From Halocatena pleomorpha (GTDB lineage Archaea; Halobacteriota; Halobacteria; Halobacteriales; Haloarculaceae), in NCBI RefSeq assembly GCF_003862495.1, contig NZ_RRCH01000007.1:1-47714 (forward strand): DNA of 47,714 nucleotides. The letters are read 5' to 3'. Of the stretch, positions 7,379 to 15,897 are shown in pieces (the first letter of the stretch is position 1; the number at the start of each line of letters is the position of its first letter). The position numbers were made by a program, and so were the translations under genes. The notes beneath the pieces were generated by a model. The model worked only from the letters and a program-made list of their open reading frames with translations, did not search any database and was not told the DNA's origin.

Positions 7379-9376
7379 TTAGCGGGCGTCTTCGAGCCGA
7401 TCGAGCGCACGGGGGTTTTCGATGCTCGAAAGGTCACCGAGGTGCTCGTCGTTGTACACCGACTCGATGGCGCGCCGGACGATCTTTCCGGACTGTGTTT
7501 TGGGGAACTCCTCGACGAACAGTATTTCTCGGGGCCGGAACGGCTTTCCGAGCGTCTCGCCCACCAGTTCCCGCAGTTGCGTCCGGAGATCGCCGGACAC
7601 TTCGACATCGTTCTCCGCAATGACGTATGCGACAACCGCCGTTCCGGTCGTGGAATCGTCTGCACCGATGGCTGCGGCTTGGTTGACGGCGTCGCTGTCC
7701 ATGAGCGCGCCCTCCACTTCAGCGGGACCGACCTTCCGCCCGGCCACGTTGAGCGCGTCATCAGCGCGGCCGTGAAGGAACCAAAAGCCGTCGGCGTCTT
7801 GTTGCGCCCAGTCACCGTGATCCCACAGCGGCGGGTCCTCGAACGTCGACCAGTACTCTTCGAGATACCGCTCGTCACCCGACCAGAGTGATTTCGTCAT
7901 CGAGGGACACGAATCGCGGGCGACGAGAAACCCGCGCTCGTTGTCTTCAGCGACGCTCTCGCCCGACGCGTCTACGATGTCGACAGCCATACCGAGTCCG
8001 GGCTTACCGAGCGTGCACGGTTTGAGCGCCATTCCGGGGAGGGGCATCAGGAAACAGCCACAGATCTCGGTGCCGCCGGAGATGTTGATGATGGGAATCT
8101 CGCTGCCTCCCACGTTCTCGAAGAACCAGTGCCACGATTCGGGATCCCACGGCTCACCAGTCGATCCAAGGAGGCGAAGGGATGAGAGATCATAATCTGA
8201 CGGCCGCACGTCGTCTTGCTTGCGGAGCGCACGGATCGCAGTGGGAGAGACGCCGAACACTGAGAGTTTGTGGCGATCGATCATCTCCCAGAACCGATCC
8301 GGGCTGGGATAATCAGGCGCACCCTCATAGATGAACACCGTACCGCCGAACGTGTGGTTACCGATGAGCGTCCACGGTCCCATCATCCAGCCGATGTCTG
8401 ATACCCAGAAGAACCGATCGCCGGGCTTGTGATCGAAGCCGAAGTACACTTCCTTTGCACACTGCATCTGGATGCCGGCGTGGGTGTGCACGATCCCTTT
8501 CGGCATTCCGGTGGTGCCCGAGGAGTAGAGTAGCATCGATTCGTCGCTCGCGTCAAGTTCGCGGGTTTCGAACGCGGCCGAACACGCACCGACAGCCTCA
8601 GTCCACCGTTCATCACGGGAATCGTTCCACGGAACGTCAGCACCGAGCCGATCGTAGACGATCGTGTGCTCGACGTGGCCCGCCGCGTCGATCGCCGCGT
8701 CGGCGGTGTCTTTCAGGATGACATCGTTTCCGCGCCGACGGAAGCCGTCACCGGTGAACAACACCGAACAGCCCGCGTCCGCAATCCGGGTTGCGGTAGC
8801 ATCCACGCCGAAGCCCGAAAAGATCGGCACCGCGATCGCGCCCGCTTTGAAACACCCATACAAGATCGACACGACTTCGGGGACCATGGGCATGTACAAC
8901 CCCACCGTGTCGCCCGGTTCGATCCCCCGCTCCACCAGCGCGTTGGCCACCTTGTTCGACTCTCGGTACAGTTCGTGGTAGGTGACTTCCCGAACGGTGC
9001 CGTCTTCGCCCTCCCAGACCGTTGCAACCGAATTCCGGGTGGGGCTGTCCGGCGCAGCGTGACGATCGACCGTATTATGGGCGATGTTGATCGTCCCGCC
9101 GGGATACCAGTCGGTAAACTGAGGGCCTGCTGTGTCGTCGGACCGCGCCCGACTGCCTGAGGTGTCGTCTCGAACGCTGTCGTACGGCTCGTAAAATTCA
9201 ATACCCAGATAATCCACCAGCTCGTCCCAGAACCATTCTACGTCTTGGCTGCGTTCGATCAACGCGTCGTAATCCTCGATGTCGTGTTCGTCCATGAACT
9301 CGAAGACGTTCGTCGATTCAACGGTCGCTTGGTCCGGCTCGTAAACGATCTCATCCATCGTCGGTGCATCGCTCAT
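7379..9376 (-). CDS. Acyl-CoA synthetase (acetate/propionate-CoA ligase type)
   Basis: The 665-residue, AMP-forming ligase activates a short carboxylic acid to its CoA thioester. The P-loop SSGTTGMPKG lies at residues 285-294, and the catalytic lysine of the C-terminal domain is K631 in SGKIVRRA. Length and N-terminal cap match the acetyl/propionyl-CoA synthetase group. The methylmalonyl-CoA mutase and epimerase genes lie 0.9-2.7 kb away, so propionate is an attractive substrate, but this is inference. Near residues 70-82 there is a short insertion flanked by an 8 bp direct repeat (see the repeat at 9132-9169). It starts at the first ATG, 9376. Confidence 0.85.
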   Translation of the reverse strand: MSDAPTMDEIVYEPDQATVESTNVFEFMDEHDIEDYDALIERSQDVEWFWDELVDYLGIEFYEPYDSVRDDTSGSRARSDDTAGPQFTDWYPGGTINIAHNTVDRHAAPDSPTRNSVATVWEGEDGTVREVTYHELYRESNKVANALVERGIEPGDTVGLYMPMVPEVVSILYGCFKAGAIAVPIFSGFGVDATATRIADAGCSVLFTGDGFRRRGNDVILKDTADAAIDAAGHVEHTIVYDRLGADVPWNDSRDERWTEAVGACSAAFETRELDASDESMLLYSSGTTGMPKGIVHTHAGIQMQCAKEVYFGFDHKPGDRFFWVSDIGWMMGPWTLIGNHTFGGTVFIYEGAPDYPSPDRFWEMIDRHKLSVFGVSPTAIRALRKQDDVRPSDYDLSSLRLLGSTGEPWDPESWHWFFENVGGSEIPIINISGGTEICGCFLMPLPGMALKPCTLGKPGLGMAVDIVDASGESVAEDNERGFLVARDSCPSMTKSLWSGDERYLEEYWSTFEDPPLWDHGDWAQQDADGFWFLHGRADDALNVAGRKVGPAEVEGALMDSDAVNQAAAIGADDSTTGTAVVAYVIAENDVEVSGDLRTQLRELVGETLGKPFRPREILFVEEFPKTQSGKIVRRAIESVYNDEHLGDLSSIENPRALDRLEDAR
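9132..9169. repeat. Short direct repeat with internal palindrome inside the acyl-CoA synthetase gene
   Basis: GTGTCGTC occurs at 9132-9139 and again at 9162-9169, exactly 30 bases (10 codons) apart. Between them is a hairpin with GTCGG arm 9137-9141 and CCGAC arm 9149-9153. The encoded segment holds a repeated DDT. The spacer wording (TGTCG before the hairpin, CTGCCTGA after it) resembles the larger hairpin arrays at 42268-42399 and 17902-17960. The stems are short, so this could be chance. Confidence 0.35.
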
Positions 9377-9549
9377 ACTGGCGAATGTTACCCGAACAGC
9401 AAGTAATTTCGGACATATATCACTGATCGAGACAGGAACGGGACCGCTCCGGTGGAACGGACTGGATCAGGATTCATCCGGTGAAGGACGTGATCAGATG
9501 GAGTAGCGGGCGATAAACGCTTTTGTCGACTGCTAGCCAATCATCGAGT

Positions 9550-10161
9550 ATGTACGTCCGGGACGCCAAAAACCGAGACGAAGTTTGGTTGCTCGACCAC
9601 ATCGAGGAAATGGAACTCGATGAAACCACGTTCCGGTCGCGTGATTACGTCATTGCTATCGACGAGCAGACAAACGAAAAAGCAGGATTCGGCCGTATTC
9701 GTCTGCACAAAACGGGGGCGGAGACCGAACGAAGCCCGAGCGGACAAGGTGAGGGTGGCGAGATCTGTGAACTCACGAGCATCGGTGTGCTCGACCACTG
9801 GCGCCGGCAAGGCGTGGGTGCACACGTCGTTGAGCGACTCGTCGAGACCGCTACGGACCAAGGGTACGAAACGGTGTATTCTCTCACCGACGAGCCGAGA
9901 TATCTCGCACAGTTCGGATTCGAAGCGATCGAAACCGACGAACTCCCGACAGTCCTGCAACACCGACTATCGGAAAAACGCGAATCGCTCGCCCCCGAAG
10001 CGGTCCCGATGGCGATCGACAGCGGAGCGTTCGAGATGCCGACGCGACTCCGAGAGCGGTTCAAACACGCCTCCGAGCAGGTCCCAGAGGACGAACCGGA
10101 AGAGACACCCGAAGACTTCGGTATCGACTCCGAATCAGCGACGTACAAATACGACATATAA
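9550..10161 (+). CDS. GNAT family N-acetyltransferase
   Basis: This 203-residue protein has the acetyl-CoA-binding signature RRQGVG at residues 85-90, preceded by ELTSIGVLDHW (motif A strand) and followed by YLAQFGFEAI, the usual beta-bulge and C-terminal GNAT segment. The C-terminal 60 residues are acidic and probably disordered or helical. Residues 57-70, Gly/Ser/Glu-rich, look like a loop insertion between two core strands. ATG at 9550 was chosen over an in-frame TTG at 9523. It lies between the divergently read ligase and the mutase gene. The acceptor is unknown; a role in regulating the neighbouring ligase by lysine acetylation is possible but unproven. Confidence 0.8.
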   Translation: MYVRDAKNRDEVWLLDHIEEMELDETTFRSRDYVIAIDEQTNEKAGFGRIRLHKTGAETERSPSGQGEGGEICELTSIGVLDHWRRQGVGAHVVERLVETATDQGYETVYSLTDEPRYLAQFGFEAIETDELPTVLQHRLSEKRESLAPEAVPMAIDSGAFEMPTRLRERFKHASEQVPEDEPEETPEDFGIDSESATYKYDI

Positions 10162-10277
10162 TGTTTATTTTCACCCACTCCTCACTGACAGGTCTGTTCT
10201 ACCTCGTAATATAAATATGATAATTTTTGAGCGGCAACCCACCAAGGGTTAAGCCTGCTCGTCGCCACGATCCACGC

Positions 10278-11960
10278 ATGTTCGATGAAGAGGACCTTCG
10301 TTCGATTCGAGAGGGTCGAGACGAATGGGAAGAAGCGTTCCACCAGCCTACACTCGATCGGTTCGGTGAACGGAAAGACCAGTTTATGACCGACACGGGC
10401 GGACACGAAGTCGACGCCCTGTACACACCGAGTGATATCGCTGATCTCGACTACGAGGACGACCTCGGATTTCCGGGTGCAGAACCCTACACGCGCGGTG
10501 TCTATCCAACGATGTACCGCGGGCGGCTGTGGACGATGCGCCAGTATGCCGGGTTTTCGACGGCCGAAAAGACGAACGAACGATATCATTACCTCCTAGA
10601 CGAAGGCCAAACCGGGCTGTCGATGGCGTTCGATCTCCCGACCCAAATGGGGTACGACTCCGACGCGGAGATGGCAGCAGGAGAAGTCGGAAAGTCCGGA
10701 GTCGCCATCGACTCGTTACACGACATGGAGACGGTGTTCGACGGCATCCCGTTGGACGAAGTATCGACCAGTATGACGATCAACGCACCGGCATCGGTGT
10801 TGTTGGCGATGTACATTGCCGTCGGTGATCAGCAAGGTGTCGACCGCTCACAGCTCCGGGGCACCATCCAAAACGACGTTCTCAAGGAGTACATCGCTCG
10901 CAACACCTACATCTATCCACCGGAGCCGTCGATGCGGATCATCACCGACATCTTCGAGTTCTGCGCGTCGGAGGTTCCGAAGTTCAACACCATCTCGATT
11001 TCTGGGTATCACATTCGAGAAGCCGGCTCGACCGCTGCACAGGAGATCGCCTTCACGCTCGCGGACGGGATGGAGTACGTCGAGACGGCACTCGACGCCG
11101 GACTAGAAGTCGACGAATTCGCCCCGCAGCTGTCCTTTTTCTTTGCGGCGTACAACAACATCTTAGAGGAGGTTGCGAAGTTCCGCGCCGCCCGGCGACT
11201 GTGGTACTCGCTGATGGAGGATCGATACGGCGCGGAGAATCCGAAGTCGAAACAGCTGAAGTTCCACACCCAAACGGCAGGCTCGACGCTCACTGCCCAG
11301 CAGATCGAGAACAACGTTGTCCGTGTCGCGTATCAAGCGCTCGCGGCCGTCCTCGGGGGAACACAGAGTCTCCACACCAACGGGAAAGATGAGGCGCTGT
11401 CGCTACCGACCGAGGAGAGCGTCCGTACTGCCCTCCGTACACAGCAGATCCTCGCCCACGAGTCGGGCGCGGCCGACACGATCGACCCCCTCGGAGGCAG
11501 CTACTACGTGGAGCACCTCACGGACAAACTGGAACAGCAAGCCCGCGAGATCATCGAGGAGATTGACGAACGCGACGGGATGCGCAACGCCATCGAAGAA
11601 CAGTGGGTGCAACGCCAGATCCAAGACGCCGCGTTCGAACGCCAGCGCGAGATCGAGACGGACGAACGGATCATTGTGGGCGTCAACGAGTTCACCGTCG
11701 ATGAAGAACCGACCGAAGACATCAAAGAGGTCAATCCTGCGGACGAAAAGCGCCAGATCGAACGGCTCGAAGGCGTCCGAAAGCGCCGCGACGACAGCGA
11801 AGTTGAAGACGCCCTCGGGGCGCTCAGAACGGCCGCCCGTGGCGAAGACAATCTGATGCCGTACCTCATCGACGCAGTCAAGGCGTATGCGACGACCGGC
11901 GAGATCTGCAACGCAATGCGAGACGTGTTCGGAGAGTACCAACCCGGTACCGCACTGTGA
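10278..11960 (+). CDS. Methylmalonyl-CoA mutase, large (catalytic) subunit
   Basis: This 560-residue protein is the substrate-binding TIM-barrel subunit of the B12-dependent mutase that interconverts (R)-methylmalonyl-CoA and succinyl-CoA. Diagnostic segments are [35 protein letters not shown], the SGYHIREAG block and the [13 protein letters not shown] and [20 protein letters not shown] blocks. The cobalamin-binding domain (DxHxxG) is absent, as expected where archaea encode it as a separate small subunit; that subunit is not in this window. The methionine at 10278 starts the conserved region. Epimerase follows 90 bp downstream. Confidence 0.95.
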   Translation: MFDEEDLRSIREGRDEWEEAFHQPTLDRFGERKDQFMTDTGGHEVDALYTPSDIADLDYEDDLGFPGAEPYTRGVYPTMYRGRLWTMRQYAGFSTAEKTNERYHYLLDEGQTGLSMAFDLPTQMGYDSDAEMAAGEVGKSGVAIDSLHDMETVFDGIPLDEVSTSMTINAPASVLLAMYIAVGDQQGVDRSQLRGTIQNDVLKEYIARNTYIYPPEPSMRIITDIFEFCASEVPKFNTISISGYHIREAGSTAAQEIAFTLADGMEYVETALDAGLEVDEFAPQLSFFFAAYNNILEEVAKFRAARRLWYSLMEDRYGAENPKSKQLKFHTQTAGSTLTAQQIENNVVRVAYQALAAVLGGTQSLHTNGKDEALSLPTEESVRTALRTQQILAHESGAADTIDPLGGSYYVEHLTDKLEQQAREIIEEIDERDGMRNAIEEQWVQRQIQDAAFERQREIETDERIIVGVNEFTVDEEPTEDIKEVNPADEKRQIERLEGVRKRRDDSEVEDALGALRTAARGEDNLMPYLIDAVKAYATTGEICNAMRDVFGEYQPGTAL

Positions 11961-12018
11961 GCGATTGGTCACAGTTCCCACGGCGGACACCGCCGTCCCG
12001 AACTGCCCGTTCCCGAGT

Positions 12019-12027
12019 GTTTTATTC
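12019..12027 (+). promoter_or_regulatory. TATA-like box of the epimerase gene
   Basis: GTTTTATTC centred about 28 bases upstream of the ATG at 12051 fits an archaeal TATA box with a leaderless transcript. The epimerase may thus be transcribed independently of the mutase. Confidence 0.45.
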
Positions 12028-12050
12028 GTGGGGCCAATTACCAATCACAT

Positions 12051-12461
12051 ATGGACTTCGATCACGCCGGAATCGCTACGGACAACGCGGCGGAACTCGC
12101 CCACCAGTACTGTGAACTGTTCGAAACAAGCGTCGTTCACGAGGAGGAACTCGACAGCCTGCGCGTCCACTTTCTCGATGTCGACGGGGGCTACTTCGAA
12201 CTACTCGAACCAACCGAACCGGGGACTGTCCAACGATATCTTGACCACAACGGTCCTGGCGTCCACCACCTCGCACTCACCACCCCGAACATCGAAAACG
12301 CACTCGAACGCGCACGAGAGATGGGAATCGAACTCATCGACACGACACCCCGTCCCGGTGCATGGGGACACGATGTCGCATTTCTCCACCCGAAGTCAAC
12401 CGGCGGAATCCTCATCGAATTCGTTCAACACACCGATCGTGAATCGAACCCACGACACTGA
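12051..12461 (+). CDS. mce: Methylmalonyl-CoA epimerase (VOC fold)
   Basis: The 136-residue protein is a glyoxalase/VOC-fold epimerase. It converts (S)- to (R)-methylmalonyl-CoA between propionyl-CoA carboxylase and the mutase. Metal ligands are recognisable as H5 in FDHAGIA, the histidine pair in GVHHLAL, and E in ILIEFVQ near the end; FELLEP is another family block. Its place directly after the mutase large subunit supports the assignment over other VOC enzymes. Confidence 0.92.
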   Translation: MDFDHAGIATDNAAELAHQYCELFETSVVHEEELDSLRVHFLDVDGGYFELLEPTEPGTVQRYLDHNGPGVHHLALTTPNIENALERAREMGIELIDTTPRPGAWGHDVAFLHPKSTGGILIEFVQHTDRESNPRH

Positions 12462-12530
12462 CGTCAGTACGAACGTAATAAATAATAGGTGATGAAAATG
12501 CTTACGGATATGGCTGCGATGGAGTAACTA

Positions 12531-12992
12531 ATGACCATATCGATAGATCATTCAACTATGGATATAGAAGATGATAAAATATCTGAGCGAGGGGAGCTTA
12601 ATAAGGGTTTTATTCGACGGCAGAAAGAGCGCATAGCGACCATCGAAGATCGAGACGATCACATCATTTACGACCGTCCTGCCAAGATCAGAATTCAGGC
12701 CGTCAAAGGACGGAACATCTCCGATTGGGATGTCGATTTTGAGACGACCGTAGAGGGGGGTGGATGGACTACGTTCGAGGTTACCGGCCACGAATATCGG
12801 ATCAAACTGTACGGCATTGAGAAACGAGAAACCCATATCCACCAATTACAAAGTGGATTACACGTTTGCGTTTCAGTCGATCGGTTCGAGAACGACAGAT
12901 GGGTCGAGTACATCGATAAGGGAGGGAGCCACCACCACGACCTGCGATGGGATGTCTCCTACGACATCGAATTCCTTAAGTTCATGGAATAA
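12531..12992 (+). CDS. Hypothetical protein in an AT-rich island
   Basis: A 153-residue cytoplasmic protein that I do not recognise. It has a basic/acidic N-terminus, then a mostly beta-looking body (KIRIQAVKGRNISDWDVDFE, YRIKLYGIEKRETHIHQLQ), with HHHDLRWD near the end. It has more Lys and Ile and a lower GC content than the neighbouring genes, which suggests recent acquisition. No signal peptide or membrane segment is seen. An alternative in-frame start is the methionine at residue 10. No gene partners are obvious. Confidence 0.5.
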   Translation: MTISIDHSTMDIEDDKISERGELNKGFIRRQKERIATIEDRDDHIIYDRPAKIRIQAVKGRNISDWDVDFETTVEGGGWTTFEVTGHEYRIKLYGIEKRETHIHQLQSGLHVCVSVDRFENDRWVEYIDKGGSHHHDLRWDVSYDIEFLKFME

Positions 12993-13185
12993 TTTCGGTT
13001 CTCGAATCGATTCCCTGTCACATTCGTTCGCAGGGAACCCGAGCGGACCACTTCGACATTCTCAAACAAACCGAAGCGTTCGCTGTGATCTTTTGGAATA
13101 AACGGATAGCAACTGGTAACGAGATCACTTCGACCGACAAGTTAAAGCTGTATGAGTTCGTAACACATTCGCGCGCAGATACTAT

Positions 13186-13190
13186 GGAGG
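13186..13190 (+). promoter_or_regulatory. Shine-Dalgarno site of the zinc microprotein
   Basis: GGAGG at 13186-13190, within GGAGGGTGA, lies six bases before the ATG at 13197. It fits the 3' end of haloarchaeal 16S rRNA and sets the start of the 32-residue frame. Most genes here lack such a site. Confidence 0.55.
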
Positions 13191-13196
13191 GTGAAT

Positions 13197-13295
13197 ATGC
13201 TGATCCAGTGTAACGAATGTGGCAGTAAAAATACCGTGATTACCGAGGACAGGGAATTTATCCGTTGTCTTGAATGTGGTAACACCGAAGGGTAA
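13197..13295 (+). CDS. 32-residue zinc-ribbon microprotein
   Basis: A complete frame of 32 residues with a well-spaced Shine-Dalgarno. It reads as a minimal zinc ribbon: CNECGSKN, a short beta-hairpin of about 14 residues, then CLECGNTEG. The two C-x2-C-G knuckles are exactly what a four-cysteine zinc ribbon needs, which would be unlikely in a random frame. It lies in an AT-rich stretch between two unrelated genes, with a TATA-like GTTAAAG about 50 bases upstream. The function is unknown; similar haloarchaeal microproteins are thought to bind nucleic acid or protein partners. Confidence 0.55.
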   Translation: MLIQCNECGSKNTVITEDREFIRCLECGNTEG

Positions 13296-13785
13296 TTCGA
13301 GGGAAAGCGGTAAAACCTCCCGCCGGCCGCCAGTTTTTCGCTATTCAGCATCTAACAATATTCATTATAGAATTATATAAACTATAATTGTGATGTATTC
13401 TGAGTATGCGAACGGATGTAAATAGATCTACCCCGTCCCGCCGCATTCATGATTGAGTATTATCACATATCCACTAATGAAATTTATTTGTCTATTTAAT
13501 CGAAGAGTGAAGAACTGACGCATTACGGATTATTCCAATCATTCGGCGCAGCAATTCGGATTCTCTTTTTGATCGGACCGTCTTAAAAGAGTGAGGAGAT
13601 TTTCCGTATTCGACCGAATTACTGCTCCAAGAACCCAGCACCAAGTCCGATCTATCCGTAACAGTGGAATGAACCTTCGACACATTGTTATGTCAGCATA
13701 TATTATAATAGCAATATAATTATTGCACAAGTTATGAAAATGAATATATAGAAAACATCATTTTGGATGCGCTCGGAGGCAAGGT
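13296..13785. other. AT-rich intergenic stretch without a convincing gene
   Basis: About 490 bases of low-GC DNA, including runs such as TATATTATAATAGC near 13700. Frames on both strands are short, lack start-site context and carry no motif. I see no RNA gene, and no repeat longer than a few bases. The last 60 bases hold the promoter of the following gene. Confidence 0.5.
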
Positions 13786-14274
13786 ATGTTCCGACGTGGT
13801 GCGTTCGTTCGTGAGCAGTGTACACCAGTTTCGGACGACCAACTACAGCCCAACGGGATCGACCTCACAGTAGGCAGCGTGTTCGAACAGATTGACGCGG
13901 GTCGTGTTGGGTGTGACAGTAAGGAGATTGGCGATCGTCGGGAGCGGACCCCACAATCCCTCACAGAAAACGAAGCACAAACGTACTATCTCGAACCCGG
14001 GGGATACATCGTTCGATATGGTGAAACGGTGACCATTCCAGACGATCACGTCGGATTCGTGTATCCCCGATCGACGCTCATGCGTAACTCCTGTATGCTT
14101 AACACGGCCGTCTGGGACGCCGGATACGAGGGCAAGGGGGAGGGGCTGTTGCAAGTTCATCACGACATTGAGCTCGAACAGGGTGCACGAATCGCACAAC
14201 TCGTTCTCGCTCGGGCAAACCACGATGAGACGTACGACGGAACGTATCAGGGTGAAAACGTCGATACAGAGTAG
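13786..14274 (+). CDS. dUTPase / dCTP deaminase family protein
   Basis: This 162-residue protein belongs to the dUTP diphosphatase/dCTP deaminase fold, which removes dUTP or makes dUMP. Visible motifs are QPNGIDLTVG near residues 21-30, YPRSTLMRN (nucleotide-binding serine/arginine motif), TAVWDAGYEGKGEG (uracil-binding loop) and ARIAQLVLAR near the C-terminus. Whether it is a mono- or bifunctional enzyme cannot be settled by eye. It starts at the first ATG after the AT-rich stretch. Confidence 0.85.
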   Translation: MFRRGAFVREQCTPVSDDQLQPNGIDLTVGSVFEQIDAGRVGCDSKEIGDRRERTPQSLTENEAQTYYLEPGGYIVRYGETVTIPDDHVGFVYPRSTLMRNSCMLNTAVWDAGYEGKGEGLLQVHHDIELEQGARIAQLVLARANHDETYDGTYQGENVDTE

Positions 14275-14355
14275 AGATCCGACGCAGTCGCTGAGGCACG
14301 CCAGCAGTTGCTGGAATACCACGGCCGGAGGAGCAAACGGTTACAGAGCCCAACG

Positions 14356-15897
14356 ATGCCACCACATTATTCACGGACAGCCATCACGGCCGTACTTGTG
14401 ATCGCTGTCATCGGTCCAGTGCTCGGCGCGCCCGCAGCGCATCCAGCAGACGAGCACACGACACCGGACGATGTGGAGGGACACGGCAGTACTGACTGTC
14501 AGCCGCCTATCTTGTCTGAAAGTAATGGTGATCGGGCGGTGGACACTGGCACGGTTCCAGTCGCTGACACGGCACACAACACCAGCGAACGAGGAGAACA
14601 AGGGGTATCCGGGGACGATATCACCGAAACAATCGGGATCGCGAACAGCACGATCCGCTCCACGCTACTGTGTCATACCGTACCGACGTCCACGAGCGAA
14701 ACGGACGATCAGAGTCCCATCACACTGGAACGACTCACCAACGCAGCGGTCCGAACGCTAAACCGAACTGGAGGAAGAACCATCACTGTCGTCGACACAG
14801 TGGAACACGGCGTCGTGCGCGTCGTCAACAGAACAGTTGTTGCGGTGCGTCTGCCGGGCCGAACGGAGAGACAGCCCACCACGCCGCCGACGGAGGCGAA
14901 CGACGATTTACACAACGCCACTCGAACGGAACGAACGGACTCCGCACCGGTCAAGCGGACGATCAGCGCTGAAACCGAACGGCGGCAGTCGACTCCGTCG
15001 ATCGACGAGACGGTCCCAAACACACCCACGCCAGCAGCAACGGCAACGACGCCAGCGGCGACAACAACAAGACAGCCGACGAACGTTCACTCCTCGTCCC
15101 CTGAAACGACGACGGAGCATCATCCGGATCGAGAAACGACAACCGTTTCTCTCCCAGTCTCAGTTCAGTCACCACCGGACAACAACGACGGTGGCTCGAA
15201 CGCGCCGCGAGGAACGAAACCACCGTTCGAACCAGAACGGAAAACGGGGGCCGCCGTCGGTTTGAGTGCGACTGCGGTGCGGCTACTCCTCAGACACGGA
15301 AGCACTGCGTCCGAAACCGTATCGAGACCACACGCGGTGTCTGTCCAGTTCCGACTCACGACCGTCCTCAGTTCACTCTCGCAGGTGATGGTGCTGCTAC
15401 GGTACAGTCGGTACGACGATTCGGATCCGCTCGAACACGACGGACGGGAAATCGTGTTTGAGGCGATCGAAGAGACGCCGGGGATCTATCTCTCAGCGAT
15501 AAATAGCCACACAGAGTTCTCACTGTCGACGCTGCGCCACCATCTCCGAGTTCTGGAGCGAGAAGAACTCATCACGAGCGTGAAGGTGCATGGGAAACGG
15601 CGTTTTTATCCGACCAATAGCGAACGCATCGAACTCACGGCTGCGTTGGGAGAGGAAGCGACCGCGAACGTCATCGAAGCGCTCTCTGACCTGGGTCCCG
15701 TGACGGTATCGGAGTTAGCGGACGAACTGGATCGGGATCCGAGTACCGTGACTCACCACCTCCAACGGCTCGACGACGATGATCTCGTCTGTCGGAAACG
15801 ATCCGGGCGTGTGGTGATAAATCGCCTCTCGGACGACGTTATGACGTATCTCACGGAGCAACCGGAGCGAATCCCGACAGCGTCGAGTGCTGATTAG
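14356..15897 (+). CDS. Membrane-anchored protein with tandem winged-helix domains
   Basis: The 513-residue product starts with a signal-anchor (hydrophobic stretch at about residues 9-28). A roughly 270-residue Thr/Ser/Pro-rich region follows, likely extracellular and glycosylated, then a weakly hydrophobic segment near residues 300-350 and a block [13 protein letters not shown]. The rest is two winged-helix DNA-binding domains: the first has [20 protein letters not shown], the second [20 protein letters not shown]. Proteins of this plan are common in haloarchaea and are presumed one-component membrane regulators. The start at 14356 precedes the signal segment. Its stop overlaps the valS stop on the opposite strand. 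Confidence 0.75.
   Translation: MPPHYSRTAITAVLVIAVIGPVLGAPAAHPADEHTTPDDVEGHGSTDCQPPILSESNGDRAVDTGTVPVADTAHNTSERGEQGVSGDDITETIGIANSTIRSTLLCHTVPTSTSETDDQSPITLERLTNAAVRTLNRTGGRTITVVDTVEHGVVRVVNRTVVAVRLPGRTERQPTTPPTEANDDLHNATRTERTDSAPVKRTISAETERRQSTPSIDETVPNTPTPAATATTPAATTTRQPTNVHSSSPETTTEHHPDRETTTVSLPVSVQSPPDNNDGGSNAPRGTKPPFEPERKTGAAVGLSATAVRLLLRHGSTASETVSRPHAVSVQFRLTTVLSSLSQVMVLLRYSRYDDSDPLEHDGREIVFEAIEETPGIYLSAINSHTEFSLSTLRHHLRVLEREELITSVKVHGKRRFYPTNSERIELTAALGEEATANVIEALSDLGPVTVSELADELDRDPSTVTHHLQRLDDDDLVCRKRSGRVVINRLSDDVMTYLTEQPERIPTASSAD

Noticed and set aside
9715-9765. Gly/Ser/Glu-rich insertion in the GNAT protein, checked as another palindromic element
   Set aside because: No paired arms or flanking repeats found; probably an ordinary loop expansion.
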